DNA of 64,000 bases from Burkholderiales bacterium (GTDB lineage Bacteria > Pseudomonadota > Gammaproteobacteria > Burkholderiales > SG8-41): NCBI GenBank assembly GCA_020854035.1, contig JADZGE010000097.1:1-64000 (forward strand), given 5' to 3'. Below, piece after piece: positions 1 through 7,713 of this stretch; positions within the stretch are counted from its first letter, which is position 1; the number at the start of each line of letters is the position of its first letter. The notes under the pieces are model-generated. The model saw nothing but the letters and a program-made list of their open reading frames with translations, did no database searches and was not told the DNA's origin. A program made the position numbers and the translations under genes.

Positions 1-243
<243 letters not shown>

Positions 244-246
<3 letters not shown>

Positions 247-537
247 CTTGCCTTCGATCACGCCCATCACGTCTTCTTCGCGCATCACGAGCAGTTCATC
301 GCCCTTGACCTTGACGGTCTGCCCGGAGTACTTCCCGAAAAGGATCCTGTCGCCGACCTTGAGATCGACCGGGCGGAGCGTGCCGTCTTCCAGCAATTTC
401 CCCTTGCCGATCGCGAGGACTTCGCCCTGGTCGGGCTTCTCGGCCGCCGTGTCGGGAATCACGATGCCGGATGCCGTCTTGCGCTCCTCTTCGAGCCGCT
501 TGACGATGATGCGGTCATGCAACGGACGGATTTTCAT
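244..537 (-). CDS. groS: 10 kDa co-chaperonin GroES
   Basis: A 97-residue protein starting [14 protein letters not shown], the standard GroES opening, followed by the mobile-loop region with [13 protein letters not shown] and the conserved GKYSG and [18 protein letters not shown] blocks at the carboxyl end. Length and motifs match the heptameric GroES cap that closes the GroEL chamber. I chose the ATG at 537 rather than one seven codons upstream because only the former gives the canonical amino terminus, and it has a GAGGAG about 8 bases upstream. First gene of the groES-groEL operon; heat-shock control is indicated by the upstream sigma32-like promoter. Confidence 0.97.
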
Positions 538-601
538 GTCGCCTGCTCCTCTTTCCATCTATTGGTTGGGTGAACCGGCGGGGACCGCCGGGGCAAGAGG
601 C

Positions 602-630
602 ATATGGGGGCCGCCGTGGCGCGTTTCAAG
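602..630 (-). promoter_or_regulatory. Sigma32-type heat-shock promoter of groES-groEL
   Basis: On the minus strand the sequence reads CTTGAA (630-625), a 15-base spacer, then CCCCATAT (609-602). This matches the E. coli RpoH consensus CTTGAAA-N(11-15)-CCCCATNT almost perfectly. It lies about 65 bases upstream of the groES start. No CIRCE inverted repeat (HrcA operator) was seen between 538 and 841, so control appears to be by RpoH alone. The rest of the gap up to the divergent hydrolase gene shows no further feature. Confidence 0.85.
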
Positions 631-841
631 AGCCCGGGCGCGTGGCGCCGCACTGGCCCGCCGTGCGCGCACAAGATGTTGATTTGACTTGCTGTTCTTT
701 TCCGGCGCGGGGAAGCCGCGCGGCGTAACGGGCACCGTTGGAACCGCCACGGACCTCCCGCTTGTATACTCCCCGGGCACGCGCTCCGCCGGGCGCGCGA
801 TCACCCGCAGGCACCGGGGACACAACGGGAAGGGGAAGGCA

Positions 842-1636
842 ATGAAACTGAAAACGAACGGCGTCGAGTTGAATTACGAGATCGAAGGCAGCGGCCCGTG
901 GCTCACGATGAGCCATTCCCTCGCGTGCGACCTGCACATGTGGGATCCCCAGATGGCGGGACTCACCGGCGGATTCAGGGTGCTCCGATTCGACACGCGC
1001 GGGCACGGGGCATCGAGTGCCCCGAAAGGTGACTACACGCTCGAGGACCTCGCCGACGACGTGAAGGGGTTGCTCGACGGGCTCGGCATCCGGCAGACCC
1101 ACTGGGCGGGGCTTTCAATGGGCGGCATGATCGGGCAGGCATTCGCGCTGCGCTACCCGGGCGTCTTCCAGAGCATGGTGCTCGCCGACACCACCAGCCG
1201 CCTGCCCCCGGACGCGGGAAAGATGTGGGTCGACCGCGTGCGCATCGCGCGCGAGCAGGGCATGGGCGGGCTCGTCGACGCGACGCTCGCGCGCTGGTTT
1301 ACCGGGCCCTACCGCGATTCGCGCAAGGACGTGATGGAGCGCATCGCGAACGGCATCCGCGCGACCCCCGTGGAAGGATTTGCCGGCTGCTGCCACGCCA
1401 TCTCGAAAGTGGACTACCTCGACCGGCTGAAGGAAATCAAGGTTCCGGCGCTCGTTATCGTCGGCGAGCACGACCTCGGCACGCCCCCCGAGGCCGCGCG
1501 CGCGATCCAGCAGAACCTGCCGGGTTCGGAGCTTGCGGTCATCGCCTCGGCCGCGCACCTCTCGAACGTCGAGCAGGCGGAGGCGTTCAACAAGGTGCTG
1601 ACGGGCTTCCTCGATCGCGTGACCGCCCGCCGGTAG
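842..1636 (+). CDS. Alpha/beta hydrolase, 3-oxoadipate enol-lactonase-like
   Basis: A 264-residue alpha/beta-hydrolase-fold enzyme. Visible elements are the oxyanion-side block after MSHSLACDLHMWD, the FDTRGHGAS strand, the nucleophile elbow GLSMGGM (Ser near residue 98), the acid-bearing VIVGEHDLGTP strand and the terminal catalytic His in SAAHLSNVEQ. This pattern and the length match the PcaD-like lactonase family, which opens 3-oxoadipate enol-lactone in the beta-ketoadipate pathway, but no other pca genes are adjacent so the substrate is inferred only. The start is the ATG at 842 after GGGAAGGGGAAGG; an upstream in-frame extension was rejected for lack of homology-like content. Divergent from groES. 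Confidence 0.85.
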   Translation: MKLKTNGVELNYEIEGSGPWLTMSHSLACDLHMWDPQMAGLTGGFRVLRFDTRGHGASSAPKGDYTLEDLADDVKGLLDGLGIRQTHWAGLSMGGMIGQAFALRYPGVFQSMVLADTTSRLPPDAGKMWVDRVRIAREQGMGGLVDATLARWFTGPYRDSRKDVMERIANGIRATPVEGFAGCCHAISKVDYLDRLKEIKVPALVIVGEHDLGTPPEAARAIQQNLPGSELAVIASAAHLSNVEQAEAFNKVLTGFLDRVTARR

Positions 1637-1698
1637 CAGCCCCGGGAGGTAAGACGGGCAGGCAGGCGGCGCCGGCGGGCGCCGTCGTCCCGCCCGCG

Positions 1699-2862
1699 TC
1701 ACGCCTCGCGCCTCGCGGTCTTCTCCTCGCGCCACTCGGCCCACAGCCCGTAACCGCTGCCGCCAAGAAGCAGCGCCGAGCACGAGACGAAGACGGGGGC
1801 GAAACCCATGAGCGTGCCTACGCCGCCGAAGGCGATCGGCACGAAGAGGTGCGTGCCGTGGTTGAACATGATGCGAAGCGCCGCGCCCTCGGAGGCCCGC
1901 CCGGGCGGCGAGAGCGAGTAGATGAGCGACATCGACATCGGCTGGCCCACGCCGCAGCCGAGGCCCAGCACGAACGAGGCGAGGGCGAGCAGCCACGGAT
2001 CGCGGAACAGCGGAAAGAGGAGCAGCGCCATGCCGGAGAAAGCGATGCCGTAGAGCAGCAGCTCGAATTCTGCCCAGCGCCTGGCGAGGTAGGGCAGGGC
2101 GAGCCGGATGGCGAATACCGCGAGCGCGAACGTGCTGATCACGGTGCCGATGGTGGAAGGCGAGAGCCCGATCGCGTGACCGTAGATCGGGAAGTAGAAC
2201 TGGTAGAGGTCCCAGCCGATCGATATCAGCGCGCTCGCCACCATCGCCTCGCGCAGGCGCGGGTCGCGCAGCAGCCCGAACGAGCTGCCCCTCCCCTCCC
2301 CGCCTCCCGCCGCGGCGGCCCGCGGCAGCAGCGCGCCCCTGCGCCACAAGAGCAGCGCGGCGCACACCGGCCCCGCCGCGAGCACGAGGTACGCGGCCCG
2401 GTAGCCCAGATAATCGATCGAGTAACCGGCGAGGAGCGGCCCGAGAAACGAGGCGATGGAAAATCCCAGCGCGAGCAGCGAGTAGTTGCGGGCGCGCTCT
2501 TCCGGCTGCCCGAGCGCGCCGGTGATGCCCTGGGTCGGGACGAAGAAGAACTGGAACGCGGTGCCGACGAGAATCGCCATGGCGCAGAGCGCGACGAGGC
2601 CCGTGAAAGCGAACGGGATGAGCAGCGCCAGGGCGACGCCCGCGGCCCCGCAGAGCATCGGCACCCGCGGCCCGACGCGGTCGACGAGCCGCCCGACGTA
2701 GAGGGCGATCATCATCGGGGCGAGGGCGCACGCCGCCATGATGATCCCGACGGTGAACACGTCGATGCCGAGTTGAAGGGCGTGCAGCGGAATGGCGACC
2801 TTGGCGCCGCCGAACCCCGCGTGCACCAGAGTGCACGTCGCGACAATGAGGTATATGGGCAT
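1699..2862 (-). CDS. MFS transporter
   Basis: A 387-residue hydrophobic protein with about twelve predicted membrane segments and the loop 2-3 signature region GRLVDRVGPRVPM of the major facilitator superfamily. It probably exports or imports a small organic molecule across the inner membrane; the substrate cannot be read from sequence. I prefer the ATG at 2862 (MPIYLIVATCTLVHAG); a TTG eight codons upstream at 2886 is also in frame and neither has a strong ribosome binding site. It is convergent with the preceding hydrolase gene, with about 60 bp between the stops. The 220 bp between its start and the next gene carry no recognisable feature. Confidence 0.85.
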   Translation of the reverse strand: MPIYLIVATCTLVHAGFGGAKVAIPLHALQLGIDVFTVGIIMAACALAPMMIALYVGRLVDRVGPRVPMLCGAAGVALALLIPFAFTGLVALCAMAILVGTAFQFFFVPTQGITGALGQPEERARNYSLLALGFSIASFLGPLLAGYSIDYLGYRAAYLVLAAGPVCAALLLWRRGALLPRAAAAGGGEGRGSSFGLLRDPRLREAMVASALISIGWDLYQFYFPIYGHAIGLSPSTIGTVISTFALAVFAIRLALPYLARRWAEFELLLYGIAFSGMALLLFPLFRDPWLLALASFVLGLGCGVGQPMSMSLIYSLSPPGRASEGAALRIMFNHGTHLFVPIAFGGVGTLMGFAPVFVSCSALLLGGSGYGLWAEWREEKTARREA

Positions 2863-3105
2863 CAAAAACACGGGGCAGCCGCGCAACGCGCCTGCCCCGC
2901 GATCCGGACGTTACCGAGCGCCGATTCTACCGCGTATCGCCGGCTTTCGGTGCAAAAGTCCGCATCGTGACGAGTATGATATCCAGCGTCCTGCGGTATT
3001 TCACTTAGCACCGGCAAGGAACTGCGTCACGCTCCGTCATGGCCGTCGCCAGATAGTCCACGACATGGCGGACTCGCGCGACGCGCGCGCGGCGCAAAGC
3101 GCGGC

Positions 3106-4077
3106 TCAACCGGGAACGTGCAGCAGGTGCACGGCGAACAATTCTCCGGCGTCGGTCCAGCAGCGCGCCGGCGCGAAGCCCGCGGCGCGCGCGAGCGCCT
3201 GGAACTCGGCGACGGAGTACTTGTAGGAATTCTCGGTATGTATCGTCTCGCCCGCCCGGAAGTCGAACTCGCGCCCGGCGATGCTGACCCGCTGGTCGCG
3301 CCCCGCCACGAGGTGCATCTCGATCCTGCCGTGCGCCGCATCGTAGCGCGCCTCGTGCCGGAAGCCCGCCAGGTCGAAGTCGGCGCCGAGCTCGCGGTTG
3401 ATACGCGCGAGGAGATTCAGGTTGAAGCGCGCGGTGACGCCCTGCGCGTCGTCGTAGGCCGCGACGAGCCGCGCCGGATCCTTCTTGAGGTCGACGCCGA
3501 CGAGCATGGCCCCGCCGGCGCCGGCGACCACCCGCGCGTTCTCCAGGAAGGCCCCCGCCTCGTCCGGGGTCAGGTTACCGATGGTGGAGCCCGGGAAATA
3601 CACGACACGGCGCGCGGCGTTCACGCCGTTCATCTCCGGCAGCACGAGCGGCCGGCAGTAGTCGGCGCAAACCGCGCACACCGCGAGCCCGGGATAGGCG
3701 CCCGCCATCGCCGCCGCCGCCGCGCGCAACTGCGCGGCCGCGATATCGATGGGCAGGTATGCGACCGGCGCCAGTACGTCGATCAGGATGCGGGTCTTGC
3801 GGCCGCTGCCGCTGCCGTACTCGATCAGCGCGCATCCCGCTCCCAGTTCGCGCGCGATTTCCGCGCCGAACTCGCGCATCATCGCGGTCTCGGTGCGTGT
3901 CGGGTAGTACTCGGGCAGCTCGCAGATCGCCTCGAAAAGCGCGCATCCCGCCTCGTCGTAGAAGTACTTGGGCTGCAGGACCTTGCGCTCGCTCGCGAGC
4001 CCCGCGAGGACATCCTCGAGGAAGCTGCCGCGGTCCGGACCGAGATCGTGAAACGAAAACGCCACGGTGCTCGCCAT
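3106..4077 (-). CDS. egtD: L-histidine N-alpha-methyltransferase EgtD
   Basis: A 323-residue protein of the EgtD (DUF2260) family. Diagnostic blocks are LQPKYFYDEAGCALFEAICELPEYYPTRTE near residues 35-65, the SAM-binding EYGSGSGRKTRILID, the FPGSTIGNLTP substrate pocket and the late ENSYKYS segment. The enzyme trimethylates histidine to hercynine, first step of ergothioneine synthesis. EgtB, the sulfoxide synthase normally encoded next to egtD, is not here: the flanking genes are an MFS transporter and a PBP7-like endopeptidase. The pathway may be completed elsewhere, or hercynine may be the end product. ATG start at 4077. Confidence 0.93.
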   Translation of the reverse strand: MASTVAFSFHDLGPDRGSFLEDVLAGLASERKVLQPKYFYDEAGCALFEAICELPEYYPTRTETAMMREFGAEIARELGAGCALIEYGSGSGRKTRILIDVLAPVAYLPIDIAAAQLRAAAAAMAGAYPGLAVCAVCADYCRPLVLPEMNGVNAARRVVYFPGSTIGNLTPDEAGAFLENARVVAGAGGAMLVGVDLKKDPARLVAAYDDAQGVTARFNLNLLARINRELGADFDLAGFRHEARYDAAHGRIEMHLVAGRDQRVSIAGREFDFRAGETIHTENSYKYSVAEFQALARAAGFAPARCWTDAGELFAVHLLHVPG

Positions 4078-4184
4078 CGTCGTCGATCCCGATTCCGATT
4101 GTCCCGCGGCGCCGCGGCCGGGGCGCGGTCATCCGCGCGCGAGCGCTTGCCGCCGCCCCGGGCGACGCGCGGGAGCGTCTCAGG

Positions 4185-5066
4185 CTAGCCCCGCGGCAGG
4201 CGGCTTTCCATCCACTTGCGGATGCGGTTCGCGTCGCCGATGCGGGTATTCCGGCCCCAGGACTCGAGCAGCACGATGACGACATCGCGCGCGGCGATAC
4301 GGCTCTGCATCACCAGGCAGCGGCCCGCTTCGCTGATGTAGCCGGTCTTGGAAAGCCCGATGTCCCACCCCGCGTTCATCACCAGGCGGTTGGAGTTGTT
4401 GTACTGCAGCAGCCGGCCGTCCTCCAGCGTCACCGCATGCCCCGGGGACGTCGTGTATTCCCGGATGACCGGATAGCCGTGCGCGGCGAGCACGAGCCGG
4501 GCGAGATCATGTGCCGTGGAGACGTTGCTGCTCGAGAGGCCGGTGCCGTCCACGAAACGCGTCCGGGTCATGCCGAGGGCGCGCGCCCTGGCGTTCATGG
4601 CGGCGACGAAGGCGCGCGTGCCGCCCGGATGCGAGCGCGCGAGCGCGGATGCCGCGCGATTCTCCGAGGCCATCAGCGCGACATGCAGCAATTCGCCCCG
4701 CGTGAGGACGGTGCCGATCTTCAGCCGGGAACGCGTGTGCTTGATCTCGTCGAGATCCTCGGCAGTGATCGCGACCGGTTCCTCGAAGGGCTCCCCGCTG
4801 TCCAGCACGACCACGGCGGTCATCAGTTTCGTGATCGACGCGATCGGCAGCACCGCGTCGGCATTCTTCGCGTAGAGGACCCGGGTCGCACCCTGTTCGA
4901 CCACGATGGCCGCGGACGACCTGATGTCGGGAGGTCCGTTCTCGGCGGCGGGCTGGGGCTTCGCGCCGCCGGCGGTGGCGCGCCTCGACTTCGCGCCGGA
5001 CGGCTCGGCGGAGGCCGCCGGGCACAAGACGAGGCTCGCCACCAGCGCCGCGACCAGCATGCGCAT
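4185..5066 (-). CDS. pbpG: D-alanyl-D-alanine endopeptidase, PBP7/8 type
   Basis: A secreted serine peptidase of the S11 family (293 aa). Residues 1-20 are a cleavable signal peptide ending CPAASA. The three penicillin-binding motifs are present: SITK (about 77-80, nucleophile Ser), SEN (about 134-136) and KTG (about 240-242). PBP7/PbpG cleaves D-Ala-meso-Dap cross-links in the periplasm during wall remodelling; the DD-carboxypeptidases DacA/C are longer, with a membrane anchor missing here. I chose the ATG at 5066 because GGGGG lies upstream and the signal peptide then starts cleanly; an in-frame ATG at 5105 is possible. Confidence 0.9.
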   Translation of the reverse strand: MRMLVAALVASLVLCPAASAEPSGAKSRRATAGGAKPQPAAENGPPDIRSSAAIVVEQGATRVLYAKNADAVLPIASITKLMTAVVVLDSGEPFEEPVAITAEDLDEIKHTRSRLKIGTVLTRGELLHVALMASENRAASALARSHPGGTRAFVAAMNARARALGMTRTRFVDGTGLSSSNVSTAHDLARLVLAAHGYPVIREYTTSPGHAVTLEDGRLLQYNNSNRLVMNAGWDIGLSKTGYISEAGRCLVMQSRIAARDVVIVLLESWGRNTRIGDANRIRKWMESRLPRG

Positions 5067-5258
5067 CGGAAATTTCCCCCTCACCGCGGGCCGTGCGCCC
5101 GGCATGGCGGCCGCCGCCCATGATTTTCCGCAGCTAAAATACAGGGTTAGGAGAAACTTTTCAACCTTCGGGAAGCGCCGGGAGGGCCGGCGCGGGTGGC
5201 CCCCCGCGGGCCATCGCCACGCGCGTTACCATCCGGTATGCTGGAAGTGGGAGAGTAC

Positions 5259-5299
5259 AAAAAAACTCCGCACGGGACAGTTTGAATGTCCCGGCGGAG
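5259..5299 (-). terminator. Strong Rho-independent terminator
   Basis: On the minus strand: CTCCGC + CGGGACA, 7-nt loop TTCAAAC, TGTCCCG, one bulged T, GCGGAG, then seven T residues. Thirteen paired bases plus the U-tract make it the clearest intrinsic terminator in the window. No minus-strand protein gene ends here, which is why a short non-coding transcript is proposed upstream of it. Confidence 0.9.
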
Positions 5300-5425
5300 G
5301 GAAAGAGGCCATACAGCATCCGCTCAGCACGGGTAGCTGCAACTGCCAGGCCTCCGAGGAGGAAGATCCGGGCACGTCGCCCTGCGCGGGGACGAGATTC
5401 GAACACCCCGCGAATGGGTCGTAGA
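5259..5425 (-). ncRNA. Candidate structured small RNA (unidentified)
   Basis: A stretch on the minus strand without convincing coding content that folds into a chain of hairpins and ends in a textbook terminator. In order: CGCGGGG...CCCCGCG, GGGC-GACGT-GCCC, CCTC-CTCG-GAGG, a GAGGCC...GGCCTC arm enclosing an AGC-GGAT-GCT mini-hairpin, then the terminator at 5259-5299. A weak TATTCT box at 5429-5424 could be the -10 element, giving a transcript of roughly 160 nt. It does not match 4.5S, 6S, tmRNA or RNase P RNA motifs that I can recognise. The ends are estimates. Confidence 0.5.
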
Positions 5426-5479
5426 ATAATTTGTTCACCTTACGTCAGACTTACGCGGTGCGCGGCCGGTGTGAATTTC

Positions 5480-5501
5480 TCCGCGCTCGCGCGGAATTTT
5501 T
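5480..5501 (+). terminator. Small intrinsic-terminator-like hairpin ahead of the response regulator
   Basis: TCCGCG-CTCG-CGCGGA followed by ATTTTT on the plus strand, about 60 bases before the response regulator start at 5562. No plus-strand gene ends upstream, so it may act as a leader attenuator for the two-component operon or simply insulate it. The stem has only six base pairs. Confidence 0.45.
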
Positions 5502-5561
5502 CTTCACGTACCGGGAGTTAAACTAGCCCACGCGCCTGGATCCACTCCCGGCGCGTCGCCG

Positions 5562-6230
5562 ATGCGCATACTTATCGTCGAGGACGAGCCGCTGCTCGCC
5601 GATGGCCTCACACGGTCGCTCCGCCAGTCCGACTACGCCGTCGACTGCGTTGCCGACGGCGCCACCGCGGACCATGTGCTCGCCACGCAATCCTACGATC
5701 TCGTGATCCTCGACCTGGGCCTGCCGCAACTCGACGGCTACGAGGTGCTGCGCCGCCTGCGGCACCGGGGCTCGCGCGCGCCGGTGCTGGTGCTGACAGC
5801 GCGCGATACGCTCGAGGACCGGGTGAAGGGACTCGACCTCGGCGCCGACGATTTCCTTTCCAAGCCCTTCGAGCTCGCCGAGCTCGAAGCGCGCGTGCGC
5901 GCGCTGATACGGCGCGGCCAGTCCGGCGGCGGCTCGCTGCTCGCGCACGGCGCCCTCACGCTCGACACCGCCGGCCGGCGCGCGCTGCTGGAAGGCGAGC
6001 CGCTCGATCTCTCGGCGCGCGAGCTCGGCGTGCTCGAAGTGCTGATGCTCCGGGCCGGCCGCGTGGTGAACAAGGAGCAACTCGCCGAGCAGCTCTACGG
6101 CTGGGACGAGGAAGTCGGCGCGAACGCGATCGAGGTCTATGTCCACCGGCTGCGGCGCAAGCTCGAGACGGCCGGCGTCAGGATCCGCACGATACGGGGA
6201 TTGGGCTACCTGCTGGAGAAGTCCCGGTAG
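5562..6230 (+). CDS. OmpR-family response regulator, TctD/QseB-like
   Basis: A 222-residue two-domain regulator. The receiver domain (1-115) has the acidic pair ED at 7-8, the phospho-acceptor Asp51 in VILDLGLP, Thr in VLTARD and Lys in SKPF. The carboxyl half is a winged-helix DNA-binding domain ending YVHRLRRKLE and IRTIRGLGYLLE. It overlaps no gene but is followed two bases later by its kinase. The kinase's TctE-like sensor region suggests this is the TctD partner, which in other Proteobacteria activates tricarboxylate uptake genes; the four Bug/TctC receptors in this window are plausible targets, but this is inference. Confidence 0.9.
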   Translation: MRILIVEDEPLLADGLTRSLRQSDYAVDCVADGATADHVLATQSYDLVILDLGLPQLDGYEVLRRLRHRGSRAPVLVLTARDTLEDRVKGLDLGADDFLSKPFELAELEARVRALIRRGQSGGGSLLAHGALTLDTAGRRALLEGEPLDLSARELGVLEVLMLRAGRVVNKEQLAEQLYGWDEEVGANAIEVYVHRLRRKLETAGVRIRTIRGLGYLLEKSR

Positions 6231-6232
6231 CG

Positions 6233-7639
6233 ATGAAGATCCGCGCCGATACGCTGCGCCGCCAGCTCGTGCTCTGGCTCGCGGCGCCGCTCGCCGTGCT
6301 CTGGTCGATCAGCACGATGATCGACTACGACATCGCGCACCAGTTCGTGACCTCCGCCTACGACCGGTCGCTCCTCGATTCGGCGATCGACATCGGCAAG
6401 CAGATCAAGGTGCGCGAAGGCCGCATCCGGGCGGACCTGCCCGAGGTGGTGCTCGACATGCTCGTCACCGGCGAGCCGGGGCGCTTCTTCTACCTCATCA
6501 CCGGCCCGCGCGGCGAGTTCATCGCGGGCCACAGGGACCTCCCGCCGCCGCCGGAGCCGGACGACGAAAAGGTCACCTATTACGACGGCGAGTACCAGGG
6601 CCGGCCGCTGCGCCTCGCGGCGCTGCACCTGCCGCTCGAAGGCGACGTCAACAAGGGCATGGTGCTCGTGCAGGTCGCGGAGACGGTCACCGGCCGCACC
6701 GATTTCGCCCGCCAGATCATGCTGCGGATGATGCTGCCGCAGGCGGTGTTGATCCTGCTGGCGGCGCTCGCCGTCTGGTACGCGGTCGGGCGCGGCCTCG
6801 CCCCGCTCGGCGCCCTGCAGCGGGAGATCGCGAGCCGCTCCCACCGCGATCTCGGCCCGCTGCCGGAGGAACACAGTCCGAGGGAAGTGCGCCCCCTCAT
6901 ACACGCAATGAACGGCCTGCTGGAGCGGCTCTCGCTCGCGCTCGCCGTGCAGCAGCGCTTCATCGCCGACGCGGCGCACCAGTTGCGCACCCCGCTCGCC
7001 GGACTGAAAACCCAGACCGAGCTCGCGCTGCGGCAGGCGCAGGCGGACGACGTGCGCGCGACGTTGCGCCAGCTCCATGCCGGTACCGAGCGCACCACGC
7101 GGCTCGTCAACCAGCTGCTCTCCCTCGCGCGCGCCGAGCCCGGCGCGGATCGCGCCCGCGCGTCGGATCGGCTGGATCTCGCGCAACTCGCCCGGGAAAC
7201 GACGACGGAATGGGTGCCGCGCGCGATCGACCGCGACATCGACCTCGGCTACGATGGCGGCGAGGAGCGGGCGTGCGTGATCGGCGATCCGTTCCTGCTC
7301 AAGGAGATGCTGAACAACCTCCTCGACAACGCGACGCGCTACACCGAGCCGGGCGGACAGGTGACGGTGCGGGTCAAGCCCGACACCACGCGGGTAGTGC
7401 TCTCCGTCGAGGACAACGGACCCGGCGTGCCGGAAGCGGAGCGGGACCGCGTGTTCGAGCGCTTTCACCGGGTCCTCGGCACCGGCGCCGACGGCTGCGG
7501 CCTGGGCCTTCCCATCGTGCGCGAGATCGCGCAAAGCCACGGCGGGAACGCCGAACTCGCGAGCCGCGAAGGCGGCGCGGGAACGCTGGTGCGCGTGACG
7601 CTGCCGATCGCCCGGCAGGACGAGACGCGCCCCGGATGA
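6233..7639 (+). CDS. Sensor histidine kinase, TctE-like
   Basis: A 468-residue inner-membrane kinase. Transmembrane segment near residues 12-28, then a periplasmic sensor with the pattern LLDSAIDIGKQIKVREG ... FFYLITGPRGEFIAG ... DLPPPPEP typical of the two-component kinase N-terminal domain (2CSK_N) of TctE/QseC-type kinases, a second membrane segment around residues 165-185, HAMP-like linker, phospho-acceptor His249 in ADAAHQLRTPLAG, and an ATPase domain with NNLLDNATRYT (N box), VEDNGPGVP (G1) and GCGLGLPIV (G2). It is translationally linked to the regulator. The last codons and stop lie inside the repeat element at 7627-7701. Confidence 0.92.
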   Translation: MKIRADTLRRQLVLWLAAPLAVLWSISTMIDYDIAHQFVTSAYDRSLLDSAIDIGKQIKVREGRIRADLPEVVLDMLVTGEPGRFFYLITGPRGEFIAGHRDLPPPPEPDDEKVTYYDGEYQGRPLRLAALHLPLEGDVNKGMVLVQVAETVTGRTDFARQIMLRMMLPQAVLILLAALAVWYAVGRGLAPLGALQREIASRSHRDLGPLPEEHSPREVRPLIHAMNGLLERLSLALAVQQRFIADAAHQLRTPLAGLKTQTELALRQAQADDVRATLRQLHAGTERTTRLVNQLLSLARAEPGADRARASDRLDLAQLARETTTEWVPRAIDRDIDLGYDGGEERACVIGDPFLLKEMLNNLLDNATRYTEPGGQVTVRVKPDTTRVVLSVEDNGPGVPEAERDRVFERFHRVLGTGADGCGLGLPIVREIAQSHGGNAELASREGGAGTLVRVTLPIARQDETRPG

Positions 7640-7701
7640 AGCGTCCCGGATGAAGCGTCCTGACACGGAACTTTTTCCCGAGCGGCGCCCGGGACGCTTC
7701 A
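7627..7701. repeat. 14-bp-period repeat with 13-bp inverted arm, on the kinase stop codon
   Basis: Tandem 14-mers GCGCCCCGGATGAA (7627-7640), GCGTCCCGGATGAA (7641-7654) and a decayed third GCGTCCTGACACGG, followed after a gap by the inverted sequence. TGAAGCGTCCCGG (7637-7649) is perfectly complementary to CCGGGACGCTTCA (7689-7701). A T5 tract lies in the loop, not after the stem, so it is not a standard intrinsic terminator. The element includes the TGA stop of the histidine kinase. Same layout as the elements at 13171-13226 and 33136-33191 but different sequence. Confidence 0.8.
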
Positions 7702-7713
7702 CCTGAGGCGCCG

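Noticed and set aside
5388..5415. tRNA-like T-arm (GTTCGAATC on the minus strand)
   Set aside because: No acceptor stem, anticodon arm or CCA end can be built around it; it is the loop of the CGCGGGG...CCCCGCG hairpin.
5226..5438. Possible 70-residue protein across the small-RNA candidate (starts MNKLFYDPFAG)
   Set aside because: The frame passes straight through the 13-bp terminator and U-tract; Ser/Pro/Cys-rich sequence without homology.
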